Origin: Piscinibacter lacus | Lineage (GTDB): Bacteria > Pseudomonadota > Gammaproteobacteria > Burkholderiales > Burkholderiaceae_C | Direction: 5' to 3' | Assembly (NCBI RefSeq): GCF_016735685.1 | Contig: NZ_JAERRA010000002.1 | Coordinates: 496,001-560,000 of the forward strand | Length of the DNA stretch: 64,000 nt | Shown: positions 17,007 through 26,020 of the stretch, in pieces | Numbering within the stretch: the first letter of the stretch is position 1 | Layout: every line of letters begins with the position of its first letter | Made by a program: the position numbers and the translations under genes | The notes under the pieces: generated by a model | Told to the model about the DNA's origin: nothing | Databases searched by the model: none | What the model saw: the letters and a program-made list of their open reading frames with translations, nothing else

Positions 17007-19991
17007 TTAGGCCGAGGCCTTTTCGATCTGGCAAAGGGTGGTCTTGGTCTCCTGCATCATCGTCACGCTGTCGTAGCCGTAGGTCGTGGCGGTGTTGATC
17101 GCCTCGCCGCGGACCACGGGCATGGCGCCCTGCGGGTAATAGGGCGCCAGGTCGACGCCCCCCCAACGACCGGAAAAGTGGAAGGGCAGGAAGACCGTCT
17201 CGGCATCGACCCGCTCGGTCACCAGCGCCTTGACCTTGATGCCGGGGAAGCCCGGCACCTGCTGCATGGGCGGCGTCTTGACCCAGACCATGTCGCCGTT
17301 GCGGATGCCGCGGTCGTTGGCGGCACGCGGGTTGAGCTCGACGAACATGTCCTGCTGAAGCTCGGCCAGGTAGGGGTTGGAGCGGGTCTCCTCGCCACCG
17401 CCTTCGTACTCGACGAGCCGGCCGCTGGTCATGATCAGCGGGAACTGCTTGCCGATGTCGAGGTTGGCGTCCTGCACGGTCTTGAAGAGCGTCGGCAGGC
17501 GCCAGAAGGCCTTCTTGTCGTCATGCGTCGGGTACTTGGCGACGAGGTCCGGCCGGTTGCTGTAGAGCGGCTCGCGGTGCTTGGGGATGGGGTCGGGGAA
17601 GTTCCAGACCACCGCCCGCGCCTTGGCATTGCCGAAGGGATGGCAGCCGTGGTTCTGCATCACGACGCGCTGGATGCCGCCGGACAGGTCGGTCTTCCAG
17701 TTCTTGCCCTCGGCGGCCTTCTTCTCGTCCTCGGTCAGTTCGTCCCACCAGCCCAGCTTCTTGAGCAGGACGTGATCGAACTCGGGGTAGCCGGTGGTCA
17801 GGTCGGCGCCCTTGCTGTGCGAGCCGTCGGCTGCGAGCAAGGACACGCCATCCTTCTCGACGCCGAAGTTCGCGCGGAAATTGCCGCCGCCTTCCATCAC
17901 ATGCCGGGAGGTGTCGTAGAGATTGGGCGAGCCCGGATGCTTGAGCTCGGCCGTGCCGTAGCAGGGCCAGGGCAGGCCGAAGTAGTCACCGTCGAGCTTG
18001 TAACCAGTGGCCTGGTCGATGCCGCCCTTGGCCCGCAACGTGTTCACGTCGAAGACATGCATGTTGCGCATGTGGGCCTTCAGGCGCTCGGGGCTCTGGC
18101 CGGTGTAGCCGATGGTCCAGACGGCGCGGTTGATCTCGCGCAGGATCGATTCGGTCTCGGGCTCCATGCCGCCCTTGCCCTGCACCATGGTGTAGTTCTT
18201 GACCAGCTCCTTGCCGAAGCCGAGCTTGTCGGCAAGCTGGCTCATGATCATGTGGTCGGTGCGGCTCTCCCACAGCGGGTCGATGACCTTCTCGCGCCAC
18301 TGGATCGAGCGGTTCGACGCGGTGCAGGAGCCGCTGGTCTCGAACTGCGTGGTGGTCGGCAGCAGGTAGACGGCGCGCTTGGGGTTCTGGTCCTCGGGCT
18401 TGCCGGGCATGGCCGCCATCGCGGCGGTGGCGCTGGGGAAGGGGTCGACGACGACCAGCAGGTCCAGCTTGTCCATGGCCCGCTTCATCTCCAGGCCGCG
18501 GGTCTGCGAGTTGGGCGCATGGCCCCAGAAGAACAGCGCGCGCAGATTGCTGTCCTGGTCGATCAGCTCGTTCTTCTCCAGCACGCCGTCGACCCAGCGC
18601 GAGACCGTCATGCCGGACTTGCTCATCATGCCCGGCGCGTACTGGGCCTTGATCCAGTCGAAGTCCACGCCCCAGACCTTGGCGTAGTGCTTCCACGAGC
18701 CCTCGGCCAGGCCGTAGTAGCCGGGCAGGCTGTCGGGGTTGGGACCAACGTCGGTCGCGCCCTGCACGTTGTCGTGGCCGCGGAAGATGTTGGTGCCGCC
18801 CCCGCTCACGCCCACATTGCCCAGCGCAAGCTGAAGCAGGCAGGAGGCGCGCACGATGGCATTGCCAATGGTGTGCTGCGTCTGGCCCATGCACCACACG
18901 ATGGTGCCGGGCCGGTTCTCGGCCAGGATCTTGGCCACCTTGAAAGTGGTGGCCTCATCGACGCCGCAGGCTTCCTGCACCTTGTCCGGCGTCCAATTGG
19001 CGAGCACTTCCTCGCGCACCTTCTCCATGCCGTAGACACGGTCGGCGAGGTACTTCTGGTCCTCCCAGCCGTTCTTGAAGATGTGCCACATCACGCCGAA
19101 GAGGAAGGGGATGTCGGACCCCGAGCGGATCCGCACGTACTCATCGGCCTTGGCCGCCGTCCGCGTGAAGCGCGGGTCGACGACGATCATCTTGCAGCCC
19201 TTCTCCTTGGCATGCAGCATGTGCAGCATCGAGACGGGGTGCGCCTCCGCCGCATTGCTGCCGATGTAGATCGCCGCCTTGGCGTTCTGCATGTCGTTGT
19301 AGGAGTTGGTCATCGCCCCGTAGCCCCAGGTGTTGGCGACACCCGCGACCGTGGTGGAGTGGCAGATGCGCGCCTGGTGGTCGGTGTTGTTGCTGCCCCA
19401 GAAGCTGATCCACTTGCGCAGCAGATAGGCCTGCTCGTTGTTGTGCTTGCTGGAGCCGACGACGAAGAGCGCGTCCGGGCCGCTCTCCTTCTTGATGGCC
19501 AGCAGGCGCTCGCTGATCTCCTCGTAGGCCTGGTCCCAACTGATGCGCTGGTACTTGCCGTCGACCAGCTTCATCGGGTACTTCAGGCGGAACTCGCCAT
19601 GGCCATGCTCGCGCAGGGCCGCACCCTTGGCGCAGTGCGCGCCGAGGTTGATCGGCGAATCGAAGACCGGCTCCTGCCGGACCCAGACGCCGTTCTCGAC
19701 CACGGCATCCACCGCGCAACCCACCGAGCAGTGGCCGCAGACGGTGCGCTTGACCTCGATCTTGCGGGCACCGTCCGCCGCCGCGGCCTTCGCACCGTCG
19801 GCGGCTTCGGCCTTGCGGATCATCGTGAGCTGCGGCAGGGCCAGGCCGGCCCCGAGACCGAGGCCGGAGCGACGCAGGAAGCCGCGGCGGTCGACGGTGG
19901 GCAGGGCGCGGGCGACACCGCGCTGCAAGCTGGCGAGCATCGACGGCATCGCGGTCGCATCGACCGAGGACGAACGGCGCGTGAGCAACAT
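17007..19991 (-). CDS. fdhA: formate dehydrogenase catalytic subunit, molybdopterin, Tat-exported (cysteine type)
   Basis: It oxidises formate to CO2 at a Mo/W-bis-MGD site, probably in the periplasm. It has 994 residues. The twin-arginine motif RRGFLR is at 35-40, followed by a hydrophobic stretch, and the N-terminal 4Fe-4S site is CGHCSVGC plus GAHCAKGA. The metal ligand is C210 in RICHSTTVAG, where E. coli FdnG has selenocysteine. The codon is TGC, so no SECIS is needed. GYGAMTNSYNDM follows, and the C-terminal domain is of molydopterin dinucleotide-binding type. ATG 19991 gives MLLTRRSSS; a long open extension upstream overlaps the next gene and is rejected. Confidence 0.96.
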   Translation of the reverse strand: MLLTRRSSSVDATAMPSMLASLQRGVARALPTVDRRGFLRRSGLGLGAGLALPQLTMIRKAEAADGAKAAAADGARKIEVKRTVCGHCSVGCAVDAVVENGVWVRQEPVFDSPINLGAHCAKGAALREHGHGEFRLKYPMKLVDGKYQRISWDQAYEEISERLLAIKKESGPDALFVVGSSKHNNEQAYLLRKWISFWGSNNTDHQARICHSTTVAGVANTWGYGAMTNSYNDMQNAKAAIYIGSNAAEAHPVSMLHMLHAKEKGCKMIVVDPRFTRTAAKADEYVRIRSGSDIPFLFGVMWHIFKNGWEDQKYLADRVYGMEKVREEVLANWTPDKVQEACGVDEATTFKVAKILAENRPGTIVWCMGQTQHTIGNAIVRASCLLQLALGNVGVSGGGTNIFRGHDNVQGATDVGPNPDSLPGYYGLAEGSWKHYAKVWGVDFDWIKAQYAPGMMSKSGMTVSRWVDGVLEKNELIDQDSNLRALFFWGHAPNSQTRGLEMKRAMDKLDLLVVVDPFPSATAAMAAMPGKPEDQNPKRAVYLLPTTTQFETSGSCTASNRSIQWREKVIDPLWESRTDHMIMSQLADKLGFGKELVKNYTMVQGKGGMEPETESILREINRAVWTIGYTGQSPERLKAHMRNMHVFDVNTLRAKGGIDQATGYKLDGDYFGLPWPCYGTAELKHPGSPNLYDTSRHVMEGGGNFRANFGVEKDGVSLLAADGSHSKGADLTTGYPEFDHVLLKKLGWWDELTEDEKKAAEGKNWKTDLSGGIQRVVMQNHGCHPFGNAKARAVVWNFPDPIPKHREPLYSNRPDLVAKYPTHDDKKAFWRLPTLFKTVQDANLDIGKQFPLIMTSGRLVEYEGGGEETRSNPYLAELQQDMFVELNPRAANDRGIRNGDMVWVKTPPMQQVPGFPGIKVKALVTERVDAETVFLPFHFSGRWGGVDLAPYYPQGAMPVVRGEAINTATTYGYDSVTMMQETKTTLCQIEKASA

Positions 19992-20079
19992 GGGGAACTC
20001 CTCGTGGCAGCGGCCGCAGCGGGCCTTGCGGGGGATGGCAGGCTCTCGGTCGGCCGGGCGCGACCGCCCGGCCGGAGCT

Positions 20080-20298
20080 TCAGACGCGGGCGGTCTGGTA
20101 GTAGCGCAGCACGTGCGCGCTGGCGCGGTAGCCCGGCGTGCCTTCGGCCGGCGCGGCCTCGGCTTTCGGTGCCTCGACTGGTACAGCCTCTTGACGCGGC
20201 AGCACAGCAGCGACGGCCGCCAGGGCACCGACGGTGCCGGCGCCTGCGAACAGGCGGCGGCGGGACAGGACTTCCTTCGAAGCTTCGGCCTTGGACAT
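20080..20298 (-). CDS. small twin-arginine peptide of the formate dehydrogenase operon (TIGR02811-like)
   Basis: This 72-residue protein has SRRRLFAGAGTVGALAAVA near the N-terminus, a Tat signal, and a conserved-looking end GYRASAHVLRYYQTARV. Such peptides are found directly before formate dehydrogenase catalytic genes and are thought to be exported with, or to assist, the enzyme. It is the first gene after the 221-bp gap that probably holds the structural operon promoter. ATG 20298 has a GGAG RBS upstream. Confidence 0.85.
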   Translation of the reverse strand: MSKAEASKEVLSRRRLFAGAGTVGALAAVAAVLPRQEAVPVEAPKAEAAPAEGTPGYRASAHVLRYYQTARV

Positions 20299-20363
20299 GA
20301 TGGTCTCCTCGTGCAGGACGCGTGGGCCTTCAGGCCATGCATCGCGATTCATATCTTCGGACT

Positions 20364-20369
20364 ATTGTG
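20364..20369 (-). promoter_or_regulatory. putative -10 box (CACAAT) of the fdh structural operon
   Basis: The 221-bp gap 20299-20519 is the largest in the locus. On the minus strand CCACAATA lies about 65 bp before the Tat-peptide gene; the same octamer precedes erpA. No FNR-like, NarL-like or sigma-54 site was convincing. Confidence 0.35.
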
Positions 20370-20519
20370 GTCCCCGGCCCTGCCCTTGGTCTGCCGGGAT
20401 AAGCCCGTAAAGTGCTTTGCTCGGGAATGAAGACTTGCAAGGGTCGACAAGGCTCGCGATGCAGAAAAAGTGACGACCGCGTTGGGGCCCCGCGTGCGCG
20501 CCGCATACCGGGCCCAGGC

Positions 20520-21155
20520 TCAGGCTTCGAGCAGGTCGAAGCCCTGGGTCTCGACCTGCACGAAGGCCCGCGTGTAGGCCGCCAGCGCGGCATAGAGCCG
20601 CGCACGCGGATGCGCCTGCAAGACATCGCACAGCCGCTCGACCCAGGACTGCACATGGGCACGGAAGAAGCGCCGCTGCTGCTCCAGGTTGCACACCGCG
20701 GCATCGTCGCCGGCGATCAGGTAGCGCATCACCTCGAAGGCCGCGCTGACATGGTCCTCGGTCTCGCCGCGCTCGCGGTCGCCCTGCAGGCCGAGGGCGG
20801 CCAGGTCGCTGCGCAGTTGCACGAGCGGCTTCTCGTTGAGGAAGCCGCTGAGATGGTGGCTGGCGTACAGAAAGATCTCCGGCCGGCCGACGCCGAGGAA
20901 GAGCGCCTCGTACTCCGCCGCAGCCGCTTCGGGGCTGCCGGCCCGCAGGGCGGACACCAGGTCCTGCCAGGGCGCCTCCAGGAAGGCGCCGGGCTCGGGC
21001 GCCTCGGTCACCACCACCGCGAAGGCAGCCAGCAGGGCGGCATCCGGCGGCGCCAGGAAGAGCCGGGCCAGCAGGCCGTAGATCTCGGCACGGGCGATCT
21101 CCTCGGCCTGGTCGGCGGAGGCAAAGGACAGGGCACGCAGCTCGGCAGGATTCAT
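20520..21155 (-). CDS. TorD/DmsD family molecular chaperone
   Basis: This 211-residue all-helical protein of the redox-enzyme maturation family binds Tat signal peptides of molybdoenzymes and proofreads cofactor loading. Recognisable blocks are RAEIYGLLARLFLAPPD, EYEALFLGVGRPEIFLYAS, DHVSAAFEVMRYLI and RRFFRAHVQSWVERLCDVL. By position it most likely serves FdhA. It begins with ATG 21155, 65 bp after the multi-ferredoxin gene. Confidence 0.87.
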   Translation of the reverse strand: MNPAELRALSFASADQAEEIARAEIYGLLARLFLAPPDAALLAAFAVVVTEAPEPGAFLEAPWQDLVSALRAGSPEAAAAEYEALFLGVGRPEIFLYASHHLSGFLNEKPLVQLRSDLAALGLQGDRERGETEDHVSAAFEVMRYLIAGDDAAVCNLEQQRRFFRAHVQSWVERLCDVLQAHPRARLYAALAAYTRAFVQVETQGFDLLEA

Positions 21156-21220
21156 CGGCGGCTCGGCAGGCAGGCGGTCGTCGGGGCAGGCAGATCGGCG
21201 CGGCGCGCGCACCGGGGGGC

Positions 21221-23488
21221 TCAGAGGTCGGTGATGCGGACTTCGCGCGGGTCGCTGTAGAGATCGACCACCCGGCAGTCGCCGCACATCTTCAGCCGCT
21301 CGGCCGCGGCGCCCTGGAAGGCGGCATGGCCGGCCAGCTTGGCGACCATGTTCTCGATGGCCTTGAGCGTGCCGAAGGGCTTGCTGCAACGCACGCAGCG
21401 GAAGGGCTCCTGGGCATGCAGCACGCGCGGCTCGCGGCGCGCGCGGCCGGCCTCGGCCAGCAGCAGGCGCGGCTGCAGGGCCAGGGCCTGCTCGGGGCAG
21501 GTGCCGACGCACAGGCCGCACTGCACGCAGTTCTTCTCGATGAATCGCAGCTCGGGCCGCTCGGGGTTGTCGACCAGGGCCGAGGCCGGGCAGGCACCGA
21601 CGCAGGCCATGCAGAGCGTGCAGCGGCCGGTGTCGATCGCCACAGCGCCCCAGGGCGAGGCCGAGCCCGGCACCGAGGGCAGGGGCAGCGCCGCCGGCAG
21701 CGCGGCGGCCTGCGGCGCATGCGCCAGCAGATGGTCGAGCACCAGCTCAAGCTGGGCGCGCTTGTCGCTGCCGGCCGCGAAGACGGCAGGCGCCAGCGCC
21801 GGGCGCAGGCCCTCGGCCAGGGCGGCATGCAGGCCGGCTTCCAGCTCGGCCTCGGGCGCCTCGGCGCCGGCCAGGTCGATCAGCCGCAGCGGCGTGCCGG
21901 ACCAGCCCAGGCCCTGCAGCAGGGCCTGGCCCAGCGCGGCCTGGGCGGCCAGGGCGCGGCGGTAGTCCGGCGCCTCCTCGCCGCTGAGCAGCACCACCAC
22001 GCCGCGCGCGCCCCAGGCCAGGGCCGAGAGCCACAGCTCCAGCCCGACCGAGGCGCTGTGCCACAGCGCCAGCGGCAGCACCGCCAGCGGCAGGCCGCGG
22101 CGGCGCGCGGTGGCGCCGGGCCGTGGCGAGGGGGCCGGGCCGCCGAAGGCCTGCGGCCCGGCCTGGGCCGCGCGGCCCAGGGCCTCGATCGCCTGCCGCC
22201 CGCCCTGCTGGCTGTGCAGCAGCAGCAGCGGCCGGCCAGCCGCGGCCTCGCCGCCAGCCTTCAGGTAGCCGCCGATCAGCGTGCGCATGCGGCCGCCCAG
22301 CTCGTCCGGGCCGGGGTAGCGGTAGGACAGCGCACCGCTCGGGCAGACCGTCGTGCAGGCGCCGCAGCCCACGCAGAGATGCGGCTCGACCCGGATGCCG
22401 CCACGGTCCGGCCCCTCGACCGTCGCGCGGCTCTGGATGGCCTGGGCCGAGCAGACGTCGATGCAGGCCCGGCAGCCCTCGCGCTCGTTGCGGCTGTGCG
22501 CGCAGAGCTTGACGCGGTAGTCGAAGAACTTGGGCTTGTCGAACACGCCGACCGCCGACCGCAGCGCGACCACGGCCGCGCTCAGCCGGGCTGCGCCGTC
22601 GGCGGCGCGCAGGGGCACATGGTGGTAGCCCTGGGGCGGCTGATGCAGGTCCAGCAGGGACCGGGCGCCGAGGTCCAGCACCAGGTCGAAGCCCTGCTCG
22701 CGCGGCGCGGCCTCGCGCTCGAAATCGATCGCGCCGGCCACGCCGCAGGCGCTCAGGCAGGCGCGCTGGCGGTCGCAGCGCGTCATGTCGATGCGGTAGT
22801 CCAGGCCGATCGCGCCCTCGGGGCAGGCCGAGACGCAGGCATTGCAGCGGGTGCAGAGGTCCAGGTCGATCGGCGCCTCGTCGCGCCAGCGCAAGGTGAA
22901 GGCGCCGAGCCAGCCCTGCAGGGCCTCGATGCGGCCACCGAGCACCGGCACCAGGCGGTCCTGCGGCAGCGGCGCGGCCGGGCCGTCCAGGAAAAGCGTC
23001 AGGTCCAGCGCATCGCCCAGCAGGGGCAGCACGCCGGCCAGGTCGGCCGGGGCGCCGATCACCAGGCAGCGGCCGGCCGAGCGGTAGCTGACCTGGGCGA
23101 CCGGCGGCGGATCGGGCCGCTGGGCCTCGGCAATCAGCGCGGCCAGCTTGGGCGGCAGGGCGGCCGGCCGCTCGCGCGCCTCGGCCGACCAGCCGGCCGT
23201 CTCGCGCAGGTTAAGAAAGCGGATCGGCCGCTCGACCAGCGGCGGCGCGCCCTCGGTCTGCGCATGCAGCTCGCTGAAGAGGCGGGCCTCCTGGGTGCAG
23301 GCGACCAGCAGCGCGTCCTGGCCCTGGGCCGCCTGCTGGAAGGCGCCGGCCTCGCGGCGGCAGAGCAGGCGGTGGCCGGCCGACAGGCCCTCGGCCGCGT
23401 CCTCGCCGGCGGCAAGGCGCAGGGCCTCGCGCAGGGCCGGCGGGTCGATCGGCAGGGTGTCGTTGCAGGAACAGACCAGGGTCTTCAT
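21221..23488 (-). CDS. large multi-cluster 4Fe-4S ferredoxin-like protein
   Basis: This 755-residue protein probably carries four to six 4Fe-4S clusters. Canonical motifs are CTRCNACVSACPEG, CVGCGACTTVCPSG, CTLCMACVGACPAS and CVQCGLCVGTCPEQ. Variant cysteine groups are CDRQRACLSAC and CRACIDVC. A C-terminal pair CVRC...CGDC may bind another metal. The N-terminus MKTLVCSCNDTLPID lacks a signal peptide. Parts resemble heterodisulfide-reductase-type electron carriers. It is linked to DUF3306 by an ATGA overlap. It could move electrons between cytosolic carriers and the formate dehydrogenase system or serve maturation; the role is unproven. Confidence 0.85.
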   Translation of the reverse strand: MKTLVCSCNDTLPIDPPALREALRLAAGEDAAEGLSAGHRLLCRREAGAFQQAAQGQDALLVACTQEARLFSELHAQTEGAPPLVERPIRFLNLRETAGWSAEARERPAALPPKLAALIAEAQRPDPPPVAQVSYRSAGRCLVIGAPADLAGVLPLLGDALDLTLFLDGPAAPLPQDRLVPVLGGRIEALQGWLGAFTLRWRDEAPIDLDLCTRCNACVSACPEGAIGLDYRIDMTRCDRQRACLSACGVAGAIDFEREAAPREQGFDLVLDLGARSLLDLHQPPQGYHHVPLRAADGAARLSAAVVALRSAVGVFDKPKFFDYRVKLCAHSRNEREGCRACIDVCSAQAIQSRATVEGPDRGGIRVEPHLCVGCGACTTVCPSGALSYRYPGPDELGGRMRTLIGGYLKAGGEAAAGRPLLLLHSQQGGRQAIEALGRAAQAGPQAFGGPAPSPRPGATARRRGLPLAVLPLALWHSASVGLELWLSALAWGARGVVVLLSGEEAPDYRRALAAQAALGQALLQGLGWSGTPLRLIDLAGAEAPEAELEAGLHAALAEGLRPALAPAVFAAGSDKRAQLELVLDHLLAHAPQAAALPAALPLPSVPGSASPWGAVAIDTGRCTLCMACVGACPASALVDNPERPELRFIEKNCVQCGLCVGTCPEQALALQPRLLLAEAGRARREPRVLHAQEPFRCVRCSKPFGTLKAIENMVAKLAGHAAFQGAAAERLKMCGDCRVVDLYSDPREVRITDL

Positions 23489-24258
23489 GGCAGGGCGGGC
23501 GGCAGGGGCAGCGGGGTCGTCGGGGGCGGCGCAGCCTCGCATGGCGGCTGCGGGGTGACCAGCGGGTTCGGCCCGGGGGCGGGGGCGGCGCGGGCGCGGG
23601 CGGGTTCAGGCCCGGTGTCCGGCCTGGCGTCGGCGGGTTCGGGCTCGGGCTCGGCTTCCGACCCGGCTCGCGCATCGGCTCCCACATCGGCTACCGGCTC
23701 GGCTTCCATCTCGGCTACGGCATCGACGTCCGGCTCGGGCGGCTGCCCGGCCGCGCTGCGGGCAGCCTGGGCCGCGGCGCGGGCTTCGGCCTCGCGCTCC
23801 TCGCGGAACAGGCCCAGGGCTTCGCCCTGCTGCAACTGCCGCAGCATGGCCGGCGGGATGGGGTCGGGCTTGCCGTAGTCGTCGATGTAGATGTCGAGCC
23901 CGTCCATCACATTGAAGTGCGGATCGGCGAAGAGCGTCTTCAGCGCGGCGCGCTTGACCGCCTCATCCACGCCCGGCCGCACGAAGCGCTCGACCGCTTC
24001 GCCGGGCCGCAGGCGGGCGGCATCGTCCAGCGTCGGCGGGGGGGGCTCGGCCGCGGGGGGCGGCACGACCCCGGGCGGTGGCTCGGTGCGGTGCGGCGCG
24101 GCATGGCGGGGCGGCTCGGCCGCCAGGGCGGCGGGCGGCCCGGCGGTAGGCCCGGCAGCAGGGGGCGGCTCGGCCGGCAGCGTGTCGGCCGGCCCGCGGG
24201 CCTGGCCCTTGCGGCGCGACCAGCGTGCGAAGAAGCCGTCCTCGGCATCAGCGCCCAT
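23485..24258 (-). CDS. DUF3306 domain protein
   Basis: This 257-residue soluble protein begins MGADAEDGFFARWSRRK, the usual DUF3306 start. A Pro/Ala-rich linker (about 20-75) leads to the core AALKTLFADPHFNVMDGLDIYIDDYGKPDPIP. The last 85 or so residues are low-complexity, rich in Ala, Pro, Glu and Asp. Function is unknown; the domain is found with DUF3305 in formate dehydrogenase loci. The stop overlaps the multi-ferredoxin start (ATGA), and DUF3305 ends 6 bp upstream. Confidence 0.85.
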   Translation of the reverse strand: MGADAEDGFFARWSRRKGQARGPADTLPAEPPPAAGPTAGPPAALAAEPPRHAAPHRTEPPPGVVPPPAAEPPPPTLDDAARLRPGEAVERFVRPGVDEAVKRAALKTLFADPHFNVMDGLDIYIDDYGKPDPIPPAMLRQLQQGEALGLFREEREAEARAAAQAARSAAGQPPEPDVDAVAEMEAEPVADVGADARAGSEAEPEPEPADARPDTGPEPARARAAPAPGPNPLVTPQPPCEAAPPPTTPLPLPPALP

Positions 24259-24264
24259 GGCCGC

Positions 24265-24762
24265 TCAGCCGCGCGCCTCGGGCGGCAGGAAGGACTGCGG
24301 CCGGCGGCGCTTGCGCGGCTCGGGCTGGTGATGGACCTCGGTGTAGGCCTGCAAGGCGTCGCGCCAGTCGGGCGGCAGCGGGCAGTTGTCGACCCGCTCC
24401 TGCGCATCCAGCCAGCGCCCGGCCACGTGGTAGGACAGGCTCACCGCCTCGGGCCAAGCCCGCGAGGGATCATCCTCGTCGATCCGCCACATCACGAAGA
24501 CCACCGGCGTGCCGCTGCTGAGATTGAGGTGATAGCCCTCGGCCTCATCGGGGAAAAGCTCGATGCGCAGCCCCGGGTGCAGGAAGCGCGCGACCTTGCC
24601 ATCGTCGTGCAGGCAACGGGCCGCGGTGCCGAAGGCCGGCTGCATGGCCAGCACCTCGTCGATGCGGAAGCGCCAGTCCTCCCAGCGGTTGGGCGCGGCC
24701 TCGCGCGCCATGACCACGGCGACCTCGATCGCCGGGCGCTCGCGGGCGGCCGGCGCGTCCAT
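24265..24762 (-). CDS. DUF3305 domain protein
   Basis: This 165-residue soluble protein reads IEVAVVMAREAAPNRWEDWRFRIDEVL, then LHPGLRIELFPDEAEGYHLNLSSGTPVVFVMWRIDED and ends in a basic tail (PEPRKRRRPQSF). This matches the DUF3305 family, whose role is unknown. Its ATG at 24762 shares a base with the apbC stop (TGATG), so it is translationally coupled to the Fe-S carrier and leads the formate dehydrogenase accessory genes. Confidence 0.87.
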   Translation of the reverse strand: MDAPAARERPAIEVAVVMAREAAPNRWEDWRFRIDEVLAMQPAFGTAARCLHDDGKVARFLHPGLRIELFPDEAEGYHLNLSSGTPVVFVMWRIDEDDPSRAWPEAVSLSYHVAGRWLDAQERVDNCPLPPDWRDALQAYTEVHHQPEPRKRRRPQSFLPPEARG

Positions 24763-25853
24763 CAGCTCGTCTTGCTGACGGAGATGGTCGGGAACTTGGT
24801 CGAGTAGTCCTTGGACTTCTCGGCAATCTTCACCGCCACTTGGCGGGCCACGCCCTTATAGAGCGCGGCGATCTCGCCATCGGGCTCGCTGATCAGCGTC
24901 GGCCGGCCGGCATCGGCCTGTTCGCGGATGCTGCGGTTCAGCGGCAGGCTGCCGAGGTGGGCCACACCGTATTCGGCGGCCATGTGCTTGCCGCCATCGG
25001 CGCCGAAGATGGCCTCGCTGTGGCCGCAGTTCGGGCAGCAGTAGACGGCCATGTTCTCGACGACGCCGAGGATGGGCACGCCGACCTTCTCGAACATCTT
25101 CAGGCCCTTGCGGGCGTCAAGCAGGGCGATGTCCTGCGGCGTGGTGACGATGACCGCGCCCGTCACCGGCACGCGCTGGCTGAGCGTGAGCTGGATGTCG
25201 CCGGTGCCGGGCGGCATGTCGACGATCAGGTAGTCCAGGTCCTGCCAGTTGGTCTGGCGCAGCATCTGCTCCAGGGCCTGGGTGGCCATGGGGCCGCGCC
25301 ACACCATGGGGTTGTCGGCCTCGACCAGGAAGCCGATCGACATGAGCTGCAGGCCGTGGCTCTCCAACGGCTCCATGGTCTTGCCGTCGGCCGACTCGGG
25401 CCGCGCCGTCAGGCCCATCATCATCGGCAGGCTGGGGCCGTAGATGTCGGCATCCAGCAGGCCCACACGGGCGCCCTCGGCGGCCAGGGCCAGGGCCAGG
25501 TTGACGGCCGTCGTGCTCTTGCCCACGCCGCCCTTGCCCGAGGCCACGGCAACGATGTTCTTCACCCCCGGCAGCAACTGCACGCCGCGCTGCACGGCAT
25601 GCGCGGTGATGCGGCTGCTCAGGTTCACGCTGACGTTCTCCACGCCCGGCAGCGTGCGCACCGCGGCGATCAGGGCCTTGCGCAGCGGGGGAATCTGGCT
25701 CTTGGCCGGGTAGCCCAGCTCGACGTCGAAGGCGATGTCTCCGCCGTCGACCTTCAGGTTCTTGACCGTGCGGGTGCTGACGAAGTCCTTGCCGGTGTTG
25801 GGGTCGGAGACGGTCTGGAGCGCCGCGAGGACGGCGGCATCGGTGAGCGACAT
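24762..25853 (-). CDS. apbC: ApbC/Mrp iron-sulfur cluster carrier ATPase
   Basis: This P-loop scaffold/carrier transfers 4Fe-4S clusters to target proteins. An N-terminal MIP18-like domain (1-85) precedes [10 protein letters not shown] (106-114), LLDADIYGPSLP, DMPPGTGDIQLTLSQ and the cluster-ligand CPNC. Its 363 residues are typical. ATG 25853 (MSLTDAA) is preferred over the upstream in-frame ATG. It is divergent from metG, a common pairing, but here it also overlaps the first gene of the formate dehydrogenase accessory set. Confidence 0.95.
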   Translation of the reverse strand: MSLTDAAVLAALQTVSDPNTGKDFVSTRTVKNLKVDGGDIAFDVELGYPAKSQIPPLRKALIAAVRTLPGVENVSVNLSSRITAHAVQRGVQLLPGVKNIVAVASGKGGVGKSTTAVNLALALAAEGARVGLLDADIYGPSLPMMMGLTARPESADGKTMEPLESHGLQLMSIGFLVEADNPMVWRGPMATQALEQMLRQTNWQDLDYLIVDMPPGTGDIQLTLSQRVPVTGAVIVTTPQDIALLDARKGLKMFEKVGVPILGVVENMAVYCCPNCGHSEAIFGADGGKHMAAEYGVAHLGSLPLNRSIREQADAGRPTLISEPDGEIAALYKGVARQVAVKIAEKSKDYSTKFPTISVSKTS

Positions 25854-25899
25854 GGCGGGCAATCAGGCTAGGAACAGGCGTGCCGAAGCAGGGGCACCG

Positions 25900-25905
25900 A
25901 GTCTA
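25900..25905 (-). promoter_or_regulatory. putative -10 box (TAGACT) of apbC
   Basis: The minus strand reads GGCTAGACTCGG about 47 bp before the apbC start, in the same context as the other TAGAAT-type boxes of the window. Confidence 0.4.
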
Positions 25906-25963
25906 GCCTGCGACCCGCGGGCCCGAGCCCCCGCAGGGCGCGAGGCGGCCACCGCCCGCCGCC

Positions 25964-25969
25964 TAAACT
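25964..25969 (+). promoter_or_regulatory. putative -10 box (TAAACT) of metG
   Basis: GCCTAAACTTGCGG lies 52 bp before the metG ATG in the 167-bp divergent gap with apbC. Confidence 0.4.
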
Positions 25970-26020
25970 TGCGGGCTTGCCCGCAGCCCCGGCCGGCGCC
26001 CTCCCGGACGCCCGCACACC

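Noticed and set aside
19362-19364. Selenocysteine codon in fdhA
   Set aside because: The aligned codon is TGC (Cys), not TGA, and no interruption of the frame occurs.
15339-20300. Open frame of 1,653 codons on the plus strand across the fdh genes
   Set aside because: It is antisense to fdhA, fdhB and fdhC, whose products match known families in full. Long antisense frames are expected at this GC content, and the translation is low-complexity His/Arg/Ala/Val text without domains.
20466-20518. Terminator between the TorD gene and the fdh structural genes
   Set aside because: A GC-rich stem and a run of five U exist on the minus strand but are about 15 nt apart, too far for an intrinsic terminator.
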